From contig NC_135782.1 in the NCBI RefSeq assembly GCF_028453695.1, positions 12,028,001-12,092,000 of the forward strand: a stretch of 64,000 bases of DNA. The letters run 5' to 3'. The translations under genes were made by a program, and so were the position numbers. Origin of the DNA: Augochlora pura (taxonomy: Eukaryota; Arthropoda; Insecta; Hymenoptera; Halictidae). Below the pieces are notes generated by a model. That model made no database searches and was not told where the DNA came from. It saw only the letters and a program-made list of their open reading frames with translations. Of this stretch, positions 48,401 through 60,700 are shown one piece after another (within the stretch, counting starts at the first letter, position 1; each line of letters begins with the position of its first letter).

Positions 48401-49152
48401 GTTTAGAGCTCGTAACAATGTTATCCGATTTCAATACACTTCGATTATATATAGGTAACTGTGATCTATAAAATTCATTGTTTAAATTTTTTGTTCTAGG
48501 TTCAGATAAAAATGTTCGGAAATACAATCTCTATATTTCTTGTCTCTCCGAACAGTTGCAATTTCTGCAAGATTGTTTTGATTATTGTTTAGTAACTCAT
48601 CTCTTCAACATCTCAAACAAATTTATTTTGCTTCAAACTATCGACACAGAAGTTATCCCGCTTTAAATAACATTCGAATATCTTGGGTTTCGATATATGT
48701 ATATGAGGATTACAATCCGTAGCGATGCAAACGATAAAATTACAAGTAAAATATGTTAAATTTTCGATAATATTTATTTTTTATTTTTAATTGTATACCT
48801 ATAAATATTTAATTAATAGACTTTGACATTACTCGACACTCGACATATATTGCAATTGCCAAAAGTGAATAATTCATTCACATTTAACTGCCTTCTTCCT
48901 CTCGCATCTTAAGCTACATTCTCTCTAAACATTCTTTCATGTCCACTGAGTCACATTTAAACCGAGCTCACAATTCACAATAAAACAATCTTACACAAAA
49001 TAAGTTATTGCTTAACCATTTTGATTAATAAGTAATACCCTTATCATTAGACAATAATTTTCTTTGTTTCTCACGAAATGCGAAATTTTTTCATTCAGAT
49101 ATAAAATGAAAAATGACATTTCTGTAATTGACAAAACTAGTCGTGTTCTTGT
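45481..49152. other. Gene-free AT-rich stretch
   Basis: No convincing exon. At 48170 a TACAGGATGTCC terminus-like word and at 48478-48520 the GTTCTAGGTTCAGATAAAAA motif are repeat relics. A 77-codon minus frame (47858-47625) has no recognised product. Confidence 0.4.
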
Positions 49153-49157
49153 ATGTC

Positions 49158-49864
49158 TGTTAAGGATTCTATAACGATTGGGTTTATGACGCGTACGTGA
49201 CTTCCTGGCTATTTTTGAGCTGCAAGTGCCTTTTTGGCAATTTACGTATTTTAATCATCTGGCACCATAAACCAGGAGAAATACGCCAAGCCCGAGACGA
49301 CACATCGGACCCCTTGGACTTTCTCCTGGTGCTCAATAGCCAGTTGACGTATCATAAACCCCGTGCACCGTGAAAATTAACGTACGCCAAGCGACCCAGT
49401 GCAGCCAGCGAATTTGGGGGAAACTCAAGGCATCGACCTTCGGAAACAACATTCCGAAGGGCGGTACTTGGTCTTTTGCAACTAATTTCGTATTAGCTGA
49501 TAGGTGTTCGCCTCGTACGAAAAAGTAGGGATAAGAGTTTTCGTGGAACGCGAACAGCTACGAAGATGCCAGAGTCAATCCAAAGTCAATTCGAGAGTAC
49601 AACAACGAAACATGATAGAAACCAAAGAGATACCCGACGACGCTCAGAAACGAAGAGTAGCAGGGACTCGCCAGACTCTCAGAACCTCTGTGCGGCCATT
49701 GTGACGGCCTTTGATTAATAACTTCGTACGGCGATTGTGACGACCTTAAATAAGTGTTAATTGTTTATTAAAATAAAGCAAAATACTTTCAATATCAGAG
49801 CGTGTTCATCGAACCAGCGACAAATCAACCTTCGCTCTAAACAGTGATCCTTCGAGCCGGATCA
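49158..49864 (+). mobile_element. Solo LTR of an LTR retrotransposon
   Basis: The 707-bp interval begins TGTTAAGG and ends GCCGGATCA. It is flanked by a perfect 5-bp direct repeat ATGTC (49153-49157 and 49865-49869). AATAAA at 49772-49777 lies about 90 bp before the 3' end, giving plus orientation. It is more GC-rich than its flanks and has no adjoining coding sequence. The near-terminal CCTTCGAGCCGGAT recalls sequence I associate with insect BEL/Pao elements, but the class is uncertain. Confidence 0.8.
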
Positions 49865-49869
49865 ATGTC

Positions 49870-51139
49870 AGTCAAATCACTTATTTCTTAATTTCAGCCA
49901 ACATTAACTTTCATTGAATAAACCAGAAGGTATTCACGGTACATCCTACAAACATTTTCGGTTAGTTTGAAGAATACAGCAACTTCCAATGAATCTAATT
50001 AGGCCAACGAAATTCTATTTTAGAGACGTAAATATTCGGATTCGAAATTAGCACACGCGAATTCGCATTCGTAGAACTACAGAACAAACAATATTTTAAT
50101 ACATAACCATATATAACATTAATGTTTAACTCGCTGGTATAACTATCCAATTAAGTCTTAATTGTAATTGCTTTAATTGTGAAAATATATAATATGACTA
50201 TGACAATACAAAAGTTCAATGCGATTAATAAATTATATCTTTTAAATATAATTCAAAGCACCAGACATTTCGAAAGTTTCCGCTAAAAATAAATAAAAAT
50301 GTTTTAAAGTGCTAAAAATATTTAAAACATCAATAAAGTTAAAAATAAGTAAAAGGTCAGAAGAGAAGGAATTTATAGAACACTACATATTGCTTTTGGA
50401 ATATTTCCCATTTGTTAGAATTTTCATTTCTTATTTGCTACGTTCTCACATTTTCGCGAATAAAGAACATGATTTTTAAAACACGTTCTCGAGGTTGATG
50501 CACCATTGGAAGCTGTAGGATTAAATACTGTGTCGGAACACGATAATAAAAGTAACTTATTATTTTTGGCTTTCAAACCTTTCCATTTTTCTCAGCCCCA
50601 CGATTTTATTATCTATCCAACAATTTGCAGGAACGAAAAGTTTTTAATAAGTACATTGAATGTTCAAATTCTATTTAATATTGCACGCTCAGAGTTGTTT
50701 TCAAAATTGAAAACAATGAAAAAAGAGATGTAATCAAATAGATCGTTCAAGAATGATTTTGACCCTATTTTATGTTGAGAAGAAATAACAATATTATTTA
50801 AAAAATTAGTAAAACCTAATTATTTTGAATACCTAATAATTTATCATACTAATTTTACTATTTACCCTTGAATTTAATACATTTTCTTAATATTTCAATC
50901 TATAAGTCTTTAACACTGTTTATAGAAAATTACAGTTTTTGAAAAGTCTTGCATATCTCTCTTTTTCTCCTTTTTACGTATGTTTTGTTATGAACGGTAT
51001 ATTATTACGCGTTTAGGGTTATTTTGAAAAATCTAACTGAGCATGCGAGTGTTTTAGAATACTTCAATGAACTCCACTAAATATGATAGTAAAGAGTGTT
51101 ACGTCAAGTGTACTTAGCAACAAAAGAGGGATAGTATAC
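49870..51139. other. Gene-free AT-rich stretch
   Basis: Nothing recognisable. Confidence 0.4.
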
Positions 51140-51383
51140 TTAACCCTCTTAGTACCGGCCAAAAGAGTCTGTTTCTGAGTGAAATATTCAAAACTCGTTT
51201 GACGAAGATTGATAAAATTTGGGAAAGAAATTGCAAGAATTTTGAAAAGCCTGATAAATAACAAATTCAAAAAGAAGAAGAAATAAGAAATGAAATTGTT
51301 GTTTAATAAAAATATTAAGGAAAAACTATCTTTTTAACAATAGGCAACAACGATATATCGTTGTTCGGTACTAAGAGGGTTAA
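51140..51383. mobile_element. piggyBac-type MITE (TTAA target)
   Basis: TTAA at 51140-51143 and 51380-51383 bracket perfect 14-bp inverted termini CCCTCTTAGTACCG. The interior is AT-rich and non-coding. The ends differ from those at 24933 and 34571, so this is a separate subfamily. Confidence 0.75.
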
Positions 51384-51386
51384 TAC

Positions 51387-51634
51387 CAGGGCTCGGAAAT
51401 AGCAAGCATACAACATAAGGATCGTCAGGAGTACGCCTTCTGCCTCACCTCGCGTATCCCGCTCCTCATGGTCGCCTTTTTTAGCACGGAGCATTTCAGG
51501 TGCGTGCATTCGTCGCTTTTCATGCGTGTGTATGTAGTATTTAGGCGGTCAACGGGGAGTGAGACGCGCGGCAGGACTTAGGAGGCGTAGCCTTTGCGAT
51601 GCTCATGTTGCATGCTGGTTAATTCCAAGCCCTG
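51387..51634. mobile_element. hAT-like MITE (CAGGGCTYGGAA termini)
   Basis: Starts CAGGGCTCGGAA and ends TTCCAAGCCCTG. The inverted similarity continues inward for about 60 bp (CAAGCATACAACATAAGGATCG against CCAGCATGCAACATGAGCATCG). A CAGGG terminus is typical of hAT elements, which make 8-bp target duplications; the flanks GTTAATAC and TTTTATAT agree at five of eight positions only. It lies 3 bp from the piggyBac-type MITE. Confidence 0.65.
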
Positions 51635-52049
51635 TTTTATATTATTTTCAAGATTTTAATTTACTTTTGCGTAAATTTATCCTTAATTTTGCCTGCTTTG
51701 GGGAACAGCGAGAATGTAGATGTTCCGAATAAGTAATTAATTCAAGACGAACAATAATAACCTATTATACTTCCTAGGGCTCTTCTTCTGTATTTGTAAT
51801 CATTATATTTTTCTTTTAAGGCACCCTGTGATGCTGTTAAATTCTCTAGATTATACAGATAAAACTCTTTTATATGACGTCGAAAATAAATAATATCATA
51901 AAAAAGTTTATTTTTTCGTGCACGCAGTCAGTTTATTCAAATGATAATTCGTATTTACATTGAACAGATTTTACGCTGTATGAATTATTGGTTTTGTTCT
52001 TGAAAATCATTTAATCGTGTAAAACGTTTATTCCAATCACGTTTATTTG
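51635..52049. other. Gene-free AT-rich stretch
   Basis: Nothing recognisable. Confidence 0.4.
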
Positions 52050-52960
52050 AAACATATTCATTTCAAAGTGAATTATGTTGCACATCTCCGTAACAAATCC
52101 TTTTCGCGGTCAGGTAACTGTCTGATAACGCCGATTCGATGGTTCCCCTCATAAATATTAAAACGAAGCGCGCCACTTTTATGCAGTTTTACTACGGAAT
52201 ATTCATTTGGCACGATGTGAATATTTGCTAATAGAGCGGAATTTATATGTCGCCATTTTATAAATATAAGACTAACAGTGCTTCAAAATAATGAATGATT
52301 CAATTCTCAGAATTTATTAAATCATACAAATGAAAAAGTGGAAAACAAATTGTATTAGTAAATGAATGCTTAGGATTAAAATAAAGTAGTTTATGGTAAA
52401 AAATAGCATTGTTCATTTGAAAATACTGTAAACCAGTGTTTCCATTTACATACTTCTATTGGTTTATTTCAGTAAATGTATAAAATACACGTGTAATATA
52501 GAAAATGAGATGAGATTAACCATAAATACAACTTTATACAACAACGTCACGAAACGATATAAAACATTTTAAAACATTTTCCGAAACACCACCGAATCCA
52601 CTACATATTTCATATTTCGATACATCCATCCATTCTCACCTGCCTAACTACGATTAACTTTGAAATATTCAAGAACTTTGTACCTTCAATCAGTCAGCGT
52701 CTTGCGCCAAGTAGTCGAGTTGACCGCGTAATCTCTCCTGTGACCAAAATGCCTAAAATCATAACGATTCATTCTTTCGAATTTTATTTAATATCACCGT
52801 GCGCGTAAAATGGGCTCTCGTACATGTAAATTGGGAGAGGGAAAGCCGAGATATTCATATATTAATTTTACGGGCAGGTATAATTTATAATTCATCGTCT
52901 GAGGGGAATACTTCTTGTTGACTTACACAGTTTTGCTGGTACGTGGCTTCGAAGACTTTT
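52050..52960. other. Complex non-repetitive region, possible regulatory sequence
   Basis: Two islands (about 52080-52270 and 52690-52930) are compositionally complex, without repeats or coding frames, separated by plain AT-rich DNA. They contain words such as GCACGATGTGAATATTTGC and TACGGGCAGGTATAATTTATAATTC. Such texture is common in conserved enhancers, but conservation cannot be tested here. Confidence 0.2.
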
Positions 52961-55829
52961 TTTTGACTTTCATATTTTTGCCACTAGATTATACATACAT
53001 AACAAAGCTATCAAAACCCATCAAATTCAAACAAAGCTAATAAGTAGATTGGGGAATCTTGTAACAACATGCCCTAATATGAGAGGAGTTGTTACGTAAT
53101 AAATTGTTAATTGGCAGAATTGACAATTCAATATATATTTTTGATATTATCAAATTTTATATTTAACCCTATATACCATCGGTATAATGGATTATTATGT
53201 CGCATTATGTCATCGGCATATGCAGCATAACATTCAAATGTTGAAGTTTGTGAGTAAAATCATTTTAAGATTGCATTAAGCGCAGTAACTAATTTTACAA
53301 TAAAGATAGAAATTTGATTTATTTGTATTACACCTCTATTAGACTCGATGCAAGAATTTTACAATTTTTGGGTGCCCTGATTCGACAGGGAAATTGAATT
53401 TTACAAATATTTAGAGATCTTTTTAAGGGCTTATTAACAACTTTTCACTGCTTTTTAATACGATTAATTTGTTTGGATTAATATCTTCGGAATGCATTTT
53501 TGAGTGAATTAAATTTTTTGGAGATTTCTTGTGGGTTAATTTTCTGGATATTTTTCGTGTGAACAGAGTCCTATCCAAAAACTACTTAATGTTTTTATAT
53601 TTCACCATCTTGTAAAATGTTGATAGTCAAAGAAGAAATTGCGAGATTCGACCAAAATTCAAACGAATATTTAACAACTGGTTGGTTACTCATTGTCAAA
53701 CTGTAAAATTATAAATAGATATACACTATACACAATACAATTGTAGACTTAAAAGCATTATATGCATGGTTGGAGAAAAATAGTAAATATGAAATGCTAA
53801 ATAGAATCTACATATTTTTATTTTCTCGTGTATTTAGTTACACATAGAAATCGTATTGTGAAATAAGTATTTCATTAAAATATAGGAAAATGAAATGTAA
53901 TATTTCACAGAATAGGATTTAGAGTAATAGTACTGCAACTAATAGTATTGCAAATAATAGGTTTTTGTTCTTTAGCTTTTTATAGTATCATGTACTTTTA
54001 TCGATAAAACATAAAACATTTATATTTGTTCATAAATGATTGAAATTATTGATAACATGAGACATCTATTTTCTGTATAAATGACTGGAAACATTACAGG
54101 AGAACGATTTATGTAAATTACTGATTTACTTTGTTTGCTTTAAACAACACACTTTTCAAACATACTATCTTTTAATAAATTTCGTTGGGGTGTTAATATT
54201 ATTGTATTAAATTATTCGAATAGAAAATATGTTTAGTTTTAACATTTATATGTCTTATTTACAGTTCATTAATTCTTATATTTGAATCCGTATGTAAGCA
54301 GCAAATAATATTTTCTCATGATTTAAACATTTAACGAAATGGCATTTCCAAATAATATTTACTTATGCAAATATTTTATGTGGTATTATTTGAAACTTTT
54401 CCCAGTCCTGAGTTCGTGTTTAATAGACTTGAATAATAAATGCCAATAATACAAGTGTGTCATACTTTCCTCCAAGCGCATTTTAGCCATACTGAAAATT
54501 TTACTTGAGAATATTATAAAATATTATAGAAACATAACAAAAGAGAAAATAATGCACGAGTTTATCCAATTATTCCAATTTAACGTTAATAGTGTCATAA
54601 GTTCAAGAAAATTCTACTGAAGAATTTGGTTAAAAGGAGCAATATTAAAACGATTGATATCGTAATAGTAAGTGGTTTATTTATGTCAGTTTCAAGTATA
54701 TTTAATGTCCTTAATAATATAATACAATATCATTGAAATATCCATCACGGCTACGTTTGCAGGATTGGATCCGCTGAACCCAATGTTTGATTCTCTTCAC
54801 ATAAATTAGCTTAAATATCACAAATGGTGGATTCAATATTATTTCCCGAGTTGCTTAAATTTTGTGAATTGTTGGCATAAACCAATGATTTGACGTAATT
54901 GCAGAGAAAACAAATTTAAGTGAATTAAATTGCATGAACGGGACAGCCAACCAACAAGTTCAATTTTTGAAATAATCATTTCGCCTAAATTTAGTTTCAG
55001 TAAATTGATTGCTGCAGTCGTATGACATGTTGCAGCATCTTGGAAAATAAATTTGAATAATTTTTAAGCATTGTTCTAGTGAAAGTTTTTTCAAGATTAA
55101 ATGGTAGAACGTATTGAATAAAAATCTGAAAAGAAATAGAAATAAACGTCAAATACATGCATAGAAGCATAATTATAAAATGTAGCGCAATTATTGAAAA
55201 TCCCCTTACATGTGTAACTTCACCTCCCCTTCTTTAAAGTATTAGGCCATTTACAGAATGTTCAATAAATATTAAAACCTGATAAGAAATTGTTTTAATG
55301 TTTGAAATTTATTACAAAGTTAATTACATTAGTCTGCAAAATGTTTTCTTCGCCAATATATCCATCGTGTCCTTTCATTATGTATTCAAACATATCGGGA
55401 ATCTTTTAACACATTCTTAATGACCAAAATGCAATGGATAAATAAACTAATTGTATAAATGACAGACACTTAAATTTTTAAGTTTTGTTTATTGAATTAA
55501 CTTTTTTGAAATTTCAAAGAAAATCGTTTTGTTCGAAGTTTATAGGGATGTTATTTCATATTAAACAGCCATCGAATACTTTTGTGGCTCACTGTATGTG
55601 TGTTAAATGTGTTCCAAATGTTATAGCCCCTTCGTACGACTCCTTTAGTTGTTGATAATATATAGAACAGATAGGTTTTTCATATTTTGTTTTCATCTCA
55701 ATTCGTAATAAGGGAAAATAGATTTTGTTGAGACAGTGGTACGTAGATTAAAGGCGTAACCATTATTATTGCAAGTTTTTGAAAGGAAAAGTCTAAATTG
55801 TTGAAGAAAATGGCGTCGATCGATCGAAT
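52961..55829. other. Gene-free, very AT-rich stretch
   Basis: No gene or clear element. Near 53163 TTTAACCCTATATACC is another possible piggyBac-type end without a partner. Confidence 0.4.
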
Positions 55830-55912
55830 AGAAATTAGAACCAAGATTTGAACCAAGATCTTTCTCTAGCCGGACAATTGTTTCAACCAATTAATCTCTA
55901 CCGACCGCCAGA
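55830..55912 (-). ncRNA. Possible tRNA-derived sequence (pseudo-tRNA or SINE)
   Basis: The minus strand has a B-box-like GGTTCAAATCT at 55854-55844 and an A-box-like TAGAGATTAATTGG at 55900-55887, spaced as in a tRNA-type polymerase III promoter, with CCGGCTAGAGAAAGATC between. A clean cloverleaf with matching acceptor arms is not evident, so a functional tRNA is unlikely. Confidence 0.3.
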
Positions 55913-56999
55913 CGACTGATTCTCTCTTTGTTTTCATGTCCGAAACACCTCAGGAATGCCGATTCCTACAAAATACCGTATTACGAAGCAGTTTATTGAT
56001 ACAATATGATATGAAAATAACATTCTTAATTCTTTGCACTAGGATCTCCTATTTACTAACATGACAAAACTACTGATAATTATGGTATTTCCAAAATTAA
56101 CAATTTTTGTTTCGTATGATCGGTATCAATAAAATTGTATAACAAACTCTTTTTAATGTAAATATATTTAATGCATATAATATGCAGCGCGAGTGATTTA
56201 AATGTATTACTTCAATTTTTCTCGTAAATTAACATACATATTATATAAAAAGGTAAAGAGGAGTGTATACAACAACAATTCATTTGTTGTTATTTTTTTT
56301 TTATCAAAATATAGAGATCGGTCGACAAAATATGGAACACTTACATACGTTTACATTCGTATGATTAAATACTACTAAATAGCACGATTAAATGTTTCAC
56401 ATTATGGTTAAAATAATTCGATATAACCGTAACAATGATATAATCATGATCATCGTATTTTGACAAAACAGGAAAATAACAAACAATCAATTGTTGATAC
56501 TCACCCTGTATATTTTATTGAAAGCGTTAATTCGAACTTGACAAATAAATTCATTGAAGTTTTTGATAGCTGATTTAAAGAAATTCTCTCAGCGCAAAGG
56601 GTTAAATAACATTGTTAACTTTAACATTTTCGCGATCAGCAGTCTATGTAAAGCATTCGTTTCGAGAACCCATCAATCATAAAATGTTTCTCGACTTTTC
56701 ATATTTCTACGTGTAACACGTGAACGTATGACATTGGAAAAATCAATAGATTTGCAATAAAACGTCTGTTATCGTGCGTTTCAGTGAAACCTCGAGCATA
56801 AAAATTAACCTGGCCTGGCACTGAAATTCAAGTTTTATAGTCAGCAGCGAAGATTGTATCGAGCAGTGTGGGAATGTCAATCTCCATTCCTTCGCCGCCC
56901 TTATCACCGCCGACCGATATTTCACGAGTAACAACCTGAAATCTTTTCCAGTCTAATCTCGATCACCATGAATGTGACACGGCAATCGTAAAACACCTG
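55913..56999. other. Gene-free AT-rich stretch
   Basis: Nothing recognisable. ACCCTGTATA near 56508 is a possible transposon-end relic. Confidence 0.4.
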
Positions 57000-57300
57000 A
57001 ACCGACTCACGAACCCTGATCGTGGTGGCTCCCACCCTGATTTACATAATTCTTCACGAGCGATTAACGTGCCAGGGTCAGACGGTGATTCTTTGCCGAG
57101 CGCATGGCGCATGGCGCATGCCGTACGCGGGGCCCGTGGTCGCCTCCTCGTGGCTCGAGACTCGGAACGCGGCATCATCATAATCTCCAACCCTAATCGC
57201 TCACGGTGGATCGAGTGACGCGCTCCATCGACGTCAACGACGTCGAACCGCGTGCATGGCCGAGGCGAGGCGCACGGTAGAGCACGGCAGGTGACACCAG
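57000..57300. promoter_or_regulatory. CpG-rich island
   Basis: GC- and CpG-rich DNA with palindromic words (GACGTCAACGACGTC at 57230-57244) and a short GGCGCAT tandem. It contrasts sharply with the AT-rich flank and may be an upstream control region linked to the larger island at 58.2-60.7 kb. Confidence 0.3.
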
Positions 57301-58199
57301 AGGGCTATTTCACGAGTTCGCTGCAGATTTTATGCATTTACGACAAAAATTGATACGCGTCATTTAAACGATAACAAGAATAAAAGACCCAAACGGTGTC
57401 AAAAGAAAGAAAGATTTTTCGTTTCCAAAAATAATAGAAACAATTTCTATTTTGTACAAAGATCTACGCTTGAGACGGCCAAGTAGCCAAGTATCTCACA
57501 GATAAGGTCTCGTCACTGGCTATAAGAGCTGTTACTATTTTCATTAATTTCTTTCTTTATAATTGAAGTAATAATTAGAGTCCCAGTGGAAAATCAGTCC
57601 AAGTGTTGATTTAGATTCGATATGAAATTTTCCAAAACGATTTCCCAGTAGAAATTATATTTTAAGAAATTGTATGTAAAATGAAATGTAAGCGTGGGAA
57701 AATTAATTAAATAAATAATGGAAAAACAAATAAAATACAAATTTATTTTTCTCATATCTTTTTAATAGCTCATACTCGTTAAACTCGTTATTTAATTGGA
57801 TTTCATTTAACAGCAGTCGTACAGTTATACAAATAATGAATTTAAATAGAATGAATTATTTACATCATTTGGCATCGCCTGGCAGATATTGCTGAATTTA
57901 ATGGTTCTAAAAATCTCAGACTTGATAAATATGGATCCGAAGTAATTGAAAGTTCAGTTCGATTATCTTATGAGTGTACTGCGGATCTTTATGATAAATA
58001 AACATCGTCTGCATGAATTGCAAAATGTAGGTGTCAAGTGTAATATTGTTTCCTAAATAATTCTAATAAGTTGTAATTGTCATATCCAGATTTTTAGTTT
58101 CCCTTCATCACTATTTTACCATCCACCTACACTTTTTCAATCCGCAGTCTACTCGCGAGGTACGCGGGTAATTTTTGTTTACTCAAGCCGTCTATTTTA
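57301..58199. other. Gene-free AT-rich stretch
   Basis: Nothing recognisable between the two CpG-rich islands. Confidence 0.4.
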
Positions 58200-60222
58200 T
58201 AGATCAGAACTCTAATTTGAGCGCAGCAAAGGAAATCGTAGCAGATCGAAAGAGATCAGAGCAAAGTAGAAGAACCGAACAGATGAGAGCAGATCAGAGC
58301 AGCAGAATAGAGCACATCAGAGCAGAGAAGAGCAGAGGAGAGCAGTGAACAGAGCGCAGCGGAGCAAAGGACATGCGCTCGCGCGTCGCGCACCCTGCAG
58401 GGTCGAGGGATGATGATGACGACGCGGTTCGACGCGACTCGGAGCGGCGCGGCGCGGCGTCTGGACAGCAGGGAGGGGAGGAAAGACGGGGGTGCGATTG
58501 GTCGGAAAGAGAGGAAAGACGAGCGGGAGGGTAAGGTTGGAGAGGGAATGGAACATCGGCCGAGTGTAGATGGTAGGGGCAAAGAGAGAGTGGGGAGTTT
58601 GCACGCCGACCGGAACGGCCCCACCAAGTTTTATCCAACGATCCGGGAGGCTCGTCGAGGTAGTGGTCCGCGCCCCACAGCCGCGTCAACTCGAACGACG
58701 CGTGTCGTTGTCGTGCTGCTGTCTGCGCTCTCTGTCTTCTCGCTCCCTCTCGCTGCAGAGAAGCTTTCGTCTGACAGAAAAATCGCGAAACGAGTCGGGC
58801 TACGCGAACGATTCGGATCCGAGCGATCGGAAGTACTCGAATACGAACCACCCCGAGCCTTGGGGTTGCATGTCTTCTCCTTTCCGGTTGAGAGAGAAGA
58901 GCGCGCAATTCGGATAAAGAAACCTAGCCGTAACAACCCGCGAGGTGACGAAGACAGGGGGCAACATTCCGGAGAAGGAACATCTTGGTTGTCAGTGCCG
59001 TTGTCATCGTCGAGGATTTTCAGTTACGCTCAATGAAAAGTCGTCGATGTACCGGTGCATAGTGAGCCTGTGACAGGGCTAGTTTTCGAACGTCTAACCC
59101 GGCATATATTATTAGACAGTGAATGTCCGTCTTGTGTCGTGGTTTTGTTCGATCTTCCGACACAAACGATCCGTTCGAACCGATCGGACTATAGAACGTG
59201 TCATCTCGTTCACCAAAGAGTATCGCACAGGTGCCAGAAGTTTCGGGAGTGGTTCCTCCGATTAATCTCCGCTCCCAAATTCAGCGATTATCAGCTCTCC
59301 GGTGAAAGGACATCTTCGGATACTCGCACCTGGAACGCGTACGTATTTTATAACACACCTGGATCGTGGCACCTAGTGCGGCGGTGCCATGCTATGGCCT
59401 CTCTCCTTAGGTTCTCTCCTACACCCCCAAACAGGTTATTGATTTTGCCGAAGTAAGGAGCCACGGATGTAGCCCGTACGCCCTGCGGCCTGCGACCTGC
59501 TCGTTTTTCCACCCCTTCGCCTCCTGTCTACCATTCTCTTTATTTTACCATTTTTCTTTCTCGCTTGCGTGTCCTTGGTACTCGCCACCCTCTGACGTGA
59601 GCTTTGGACGATCTTTTTGACACAGTTTGACAAACGTTGAATCTTTCTCTCTCTCCCTCTCTGTCGACGGGACCTTCGTGTCGTGTTTCGTCTTGGTTGT
59701 TTTACAACGACAGATAGAGAGAGAGAGAGGGAGAGAGAGAGAGAGAGAGAAAAGTAAGAAGCGTCGTCTTTTTGCTGGGGTGTTACCCTCGATCCGTCCA
59801 CTGCGGTTAATTCTTTCTGTTCTGCTCGTGCGATGGTAATGAAACGTAAATACTTGCTTGCGGGACTGCGAAGTCACGCAATTCCGTAAGCATATTATGG
59901 AATCGAGTGGTGTGCTCTTTGGGGCACAACCGGAAACAACCGGTGTCGGCAGTCAGCACCCTGAAGCCTGGCTAAAGCCATACACGTCGTATAGTGTATC
60001 GTGTCACTGAACTGGCCGAGTAGACTGTTGCAGAGGCAACGTGACTATACACGAGACACACAAGGGCTGCGTGCGAGATTCCAACTGACAGTGGATCGAT
60101 CGATCGGTGAACTTTTCGCTACGAAGCAACCACCGTCGTCGAAGCGGTGTTCTTTCGCAAAAACGAAGCGTCGTAGTAAATCAATAGAAACCACGTGAAG
60201 CAGGACGAAAGATCGCTCTCCA

Positions 60223-60253
<31 letters not shown>

Positions 60254-60700
60254 TGCTGTCTTTCTCCCACTCTCCCTTTCTCTTGTTCTCTTCCCTGCGG
60301 ATCATCCCCCCCCCCCCCCCCGACGCGGCCTGCTTCTCCCATTTTCTCTCGCTTTCCTTTTTTCCCTCTCGTCGAATGATTCGCGCGTTTCGCGAATTTC
60401 CACGAGCCAACGACGCGCGGGGCGGATCGATATGTCGGGCGACTGGTTCGCGTGCATCTGTCTTCCCGCCCGAGACGGAACCAAATGATTAGCGGCGATC
60501 ATTCTGATAGGTCTCGTTGTGTCATTGTGTCCGATGGGGCAGACGGTTCGCCTGCGTGTGACGTTTGAGAATCGTTCGAGTACCGTGACCGGATTCGGTC
60601 GACTCCGGACCGTTGTGCGCTCGTCAATTATGTAAGATTTCCCGAATTTCTGTTCATCGATCGGCTGGAGCCGCGACGTTCCTGAATTCTTTATTCGTTC
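58200..60700 (+). promoter_or_regulatory. Large CpG-rich region, candidate promoter and 5' untranslated exon(s) of an unseen gene
   Basis: About 2.5 kb of GC/CpG-rich sequence. It begins with an AG-rich degenerate repeat (GAGCAGATCAGAGCAGCAG-like, 58240-58350) and holds a GA microsatellite (about 59710-59750), a CT microsatellite (60223-60255) and a run of 16 C (60306-60321). Plausible plus-strand splice donors are AAA|GTAAGAAG at 59754 and AATTAT|GTAAGAT at 60632; an acceptor-like TCTCTGTCCACAG lies near 61082. Several frames of 100-208 codons are open on both strands, but they overlap, are low in complexity (Arg/Ser/Glu-rich) and match nothing recognised, as expected by chance in CpG-rich DNA. 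This texture is typical of long 5' leaders of insect regulatory or neuronal genes. The identity of any such gene, and even the strand, remain inference. Confidence 0.35.

Noticed and set aside
58294..58908. 204-codon minus frame in the CpG-rich region
   Set aside because: It overlaps plus-strand frames of similar length, is Arg/Ser/Pro-rich and low in complexity, and shows no domain. This is expected by chance in GC-rich DNA.
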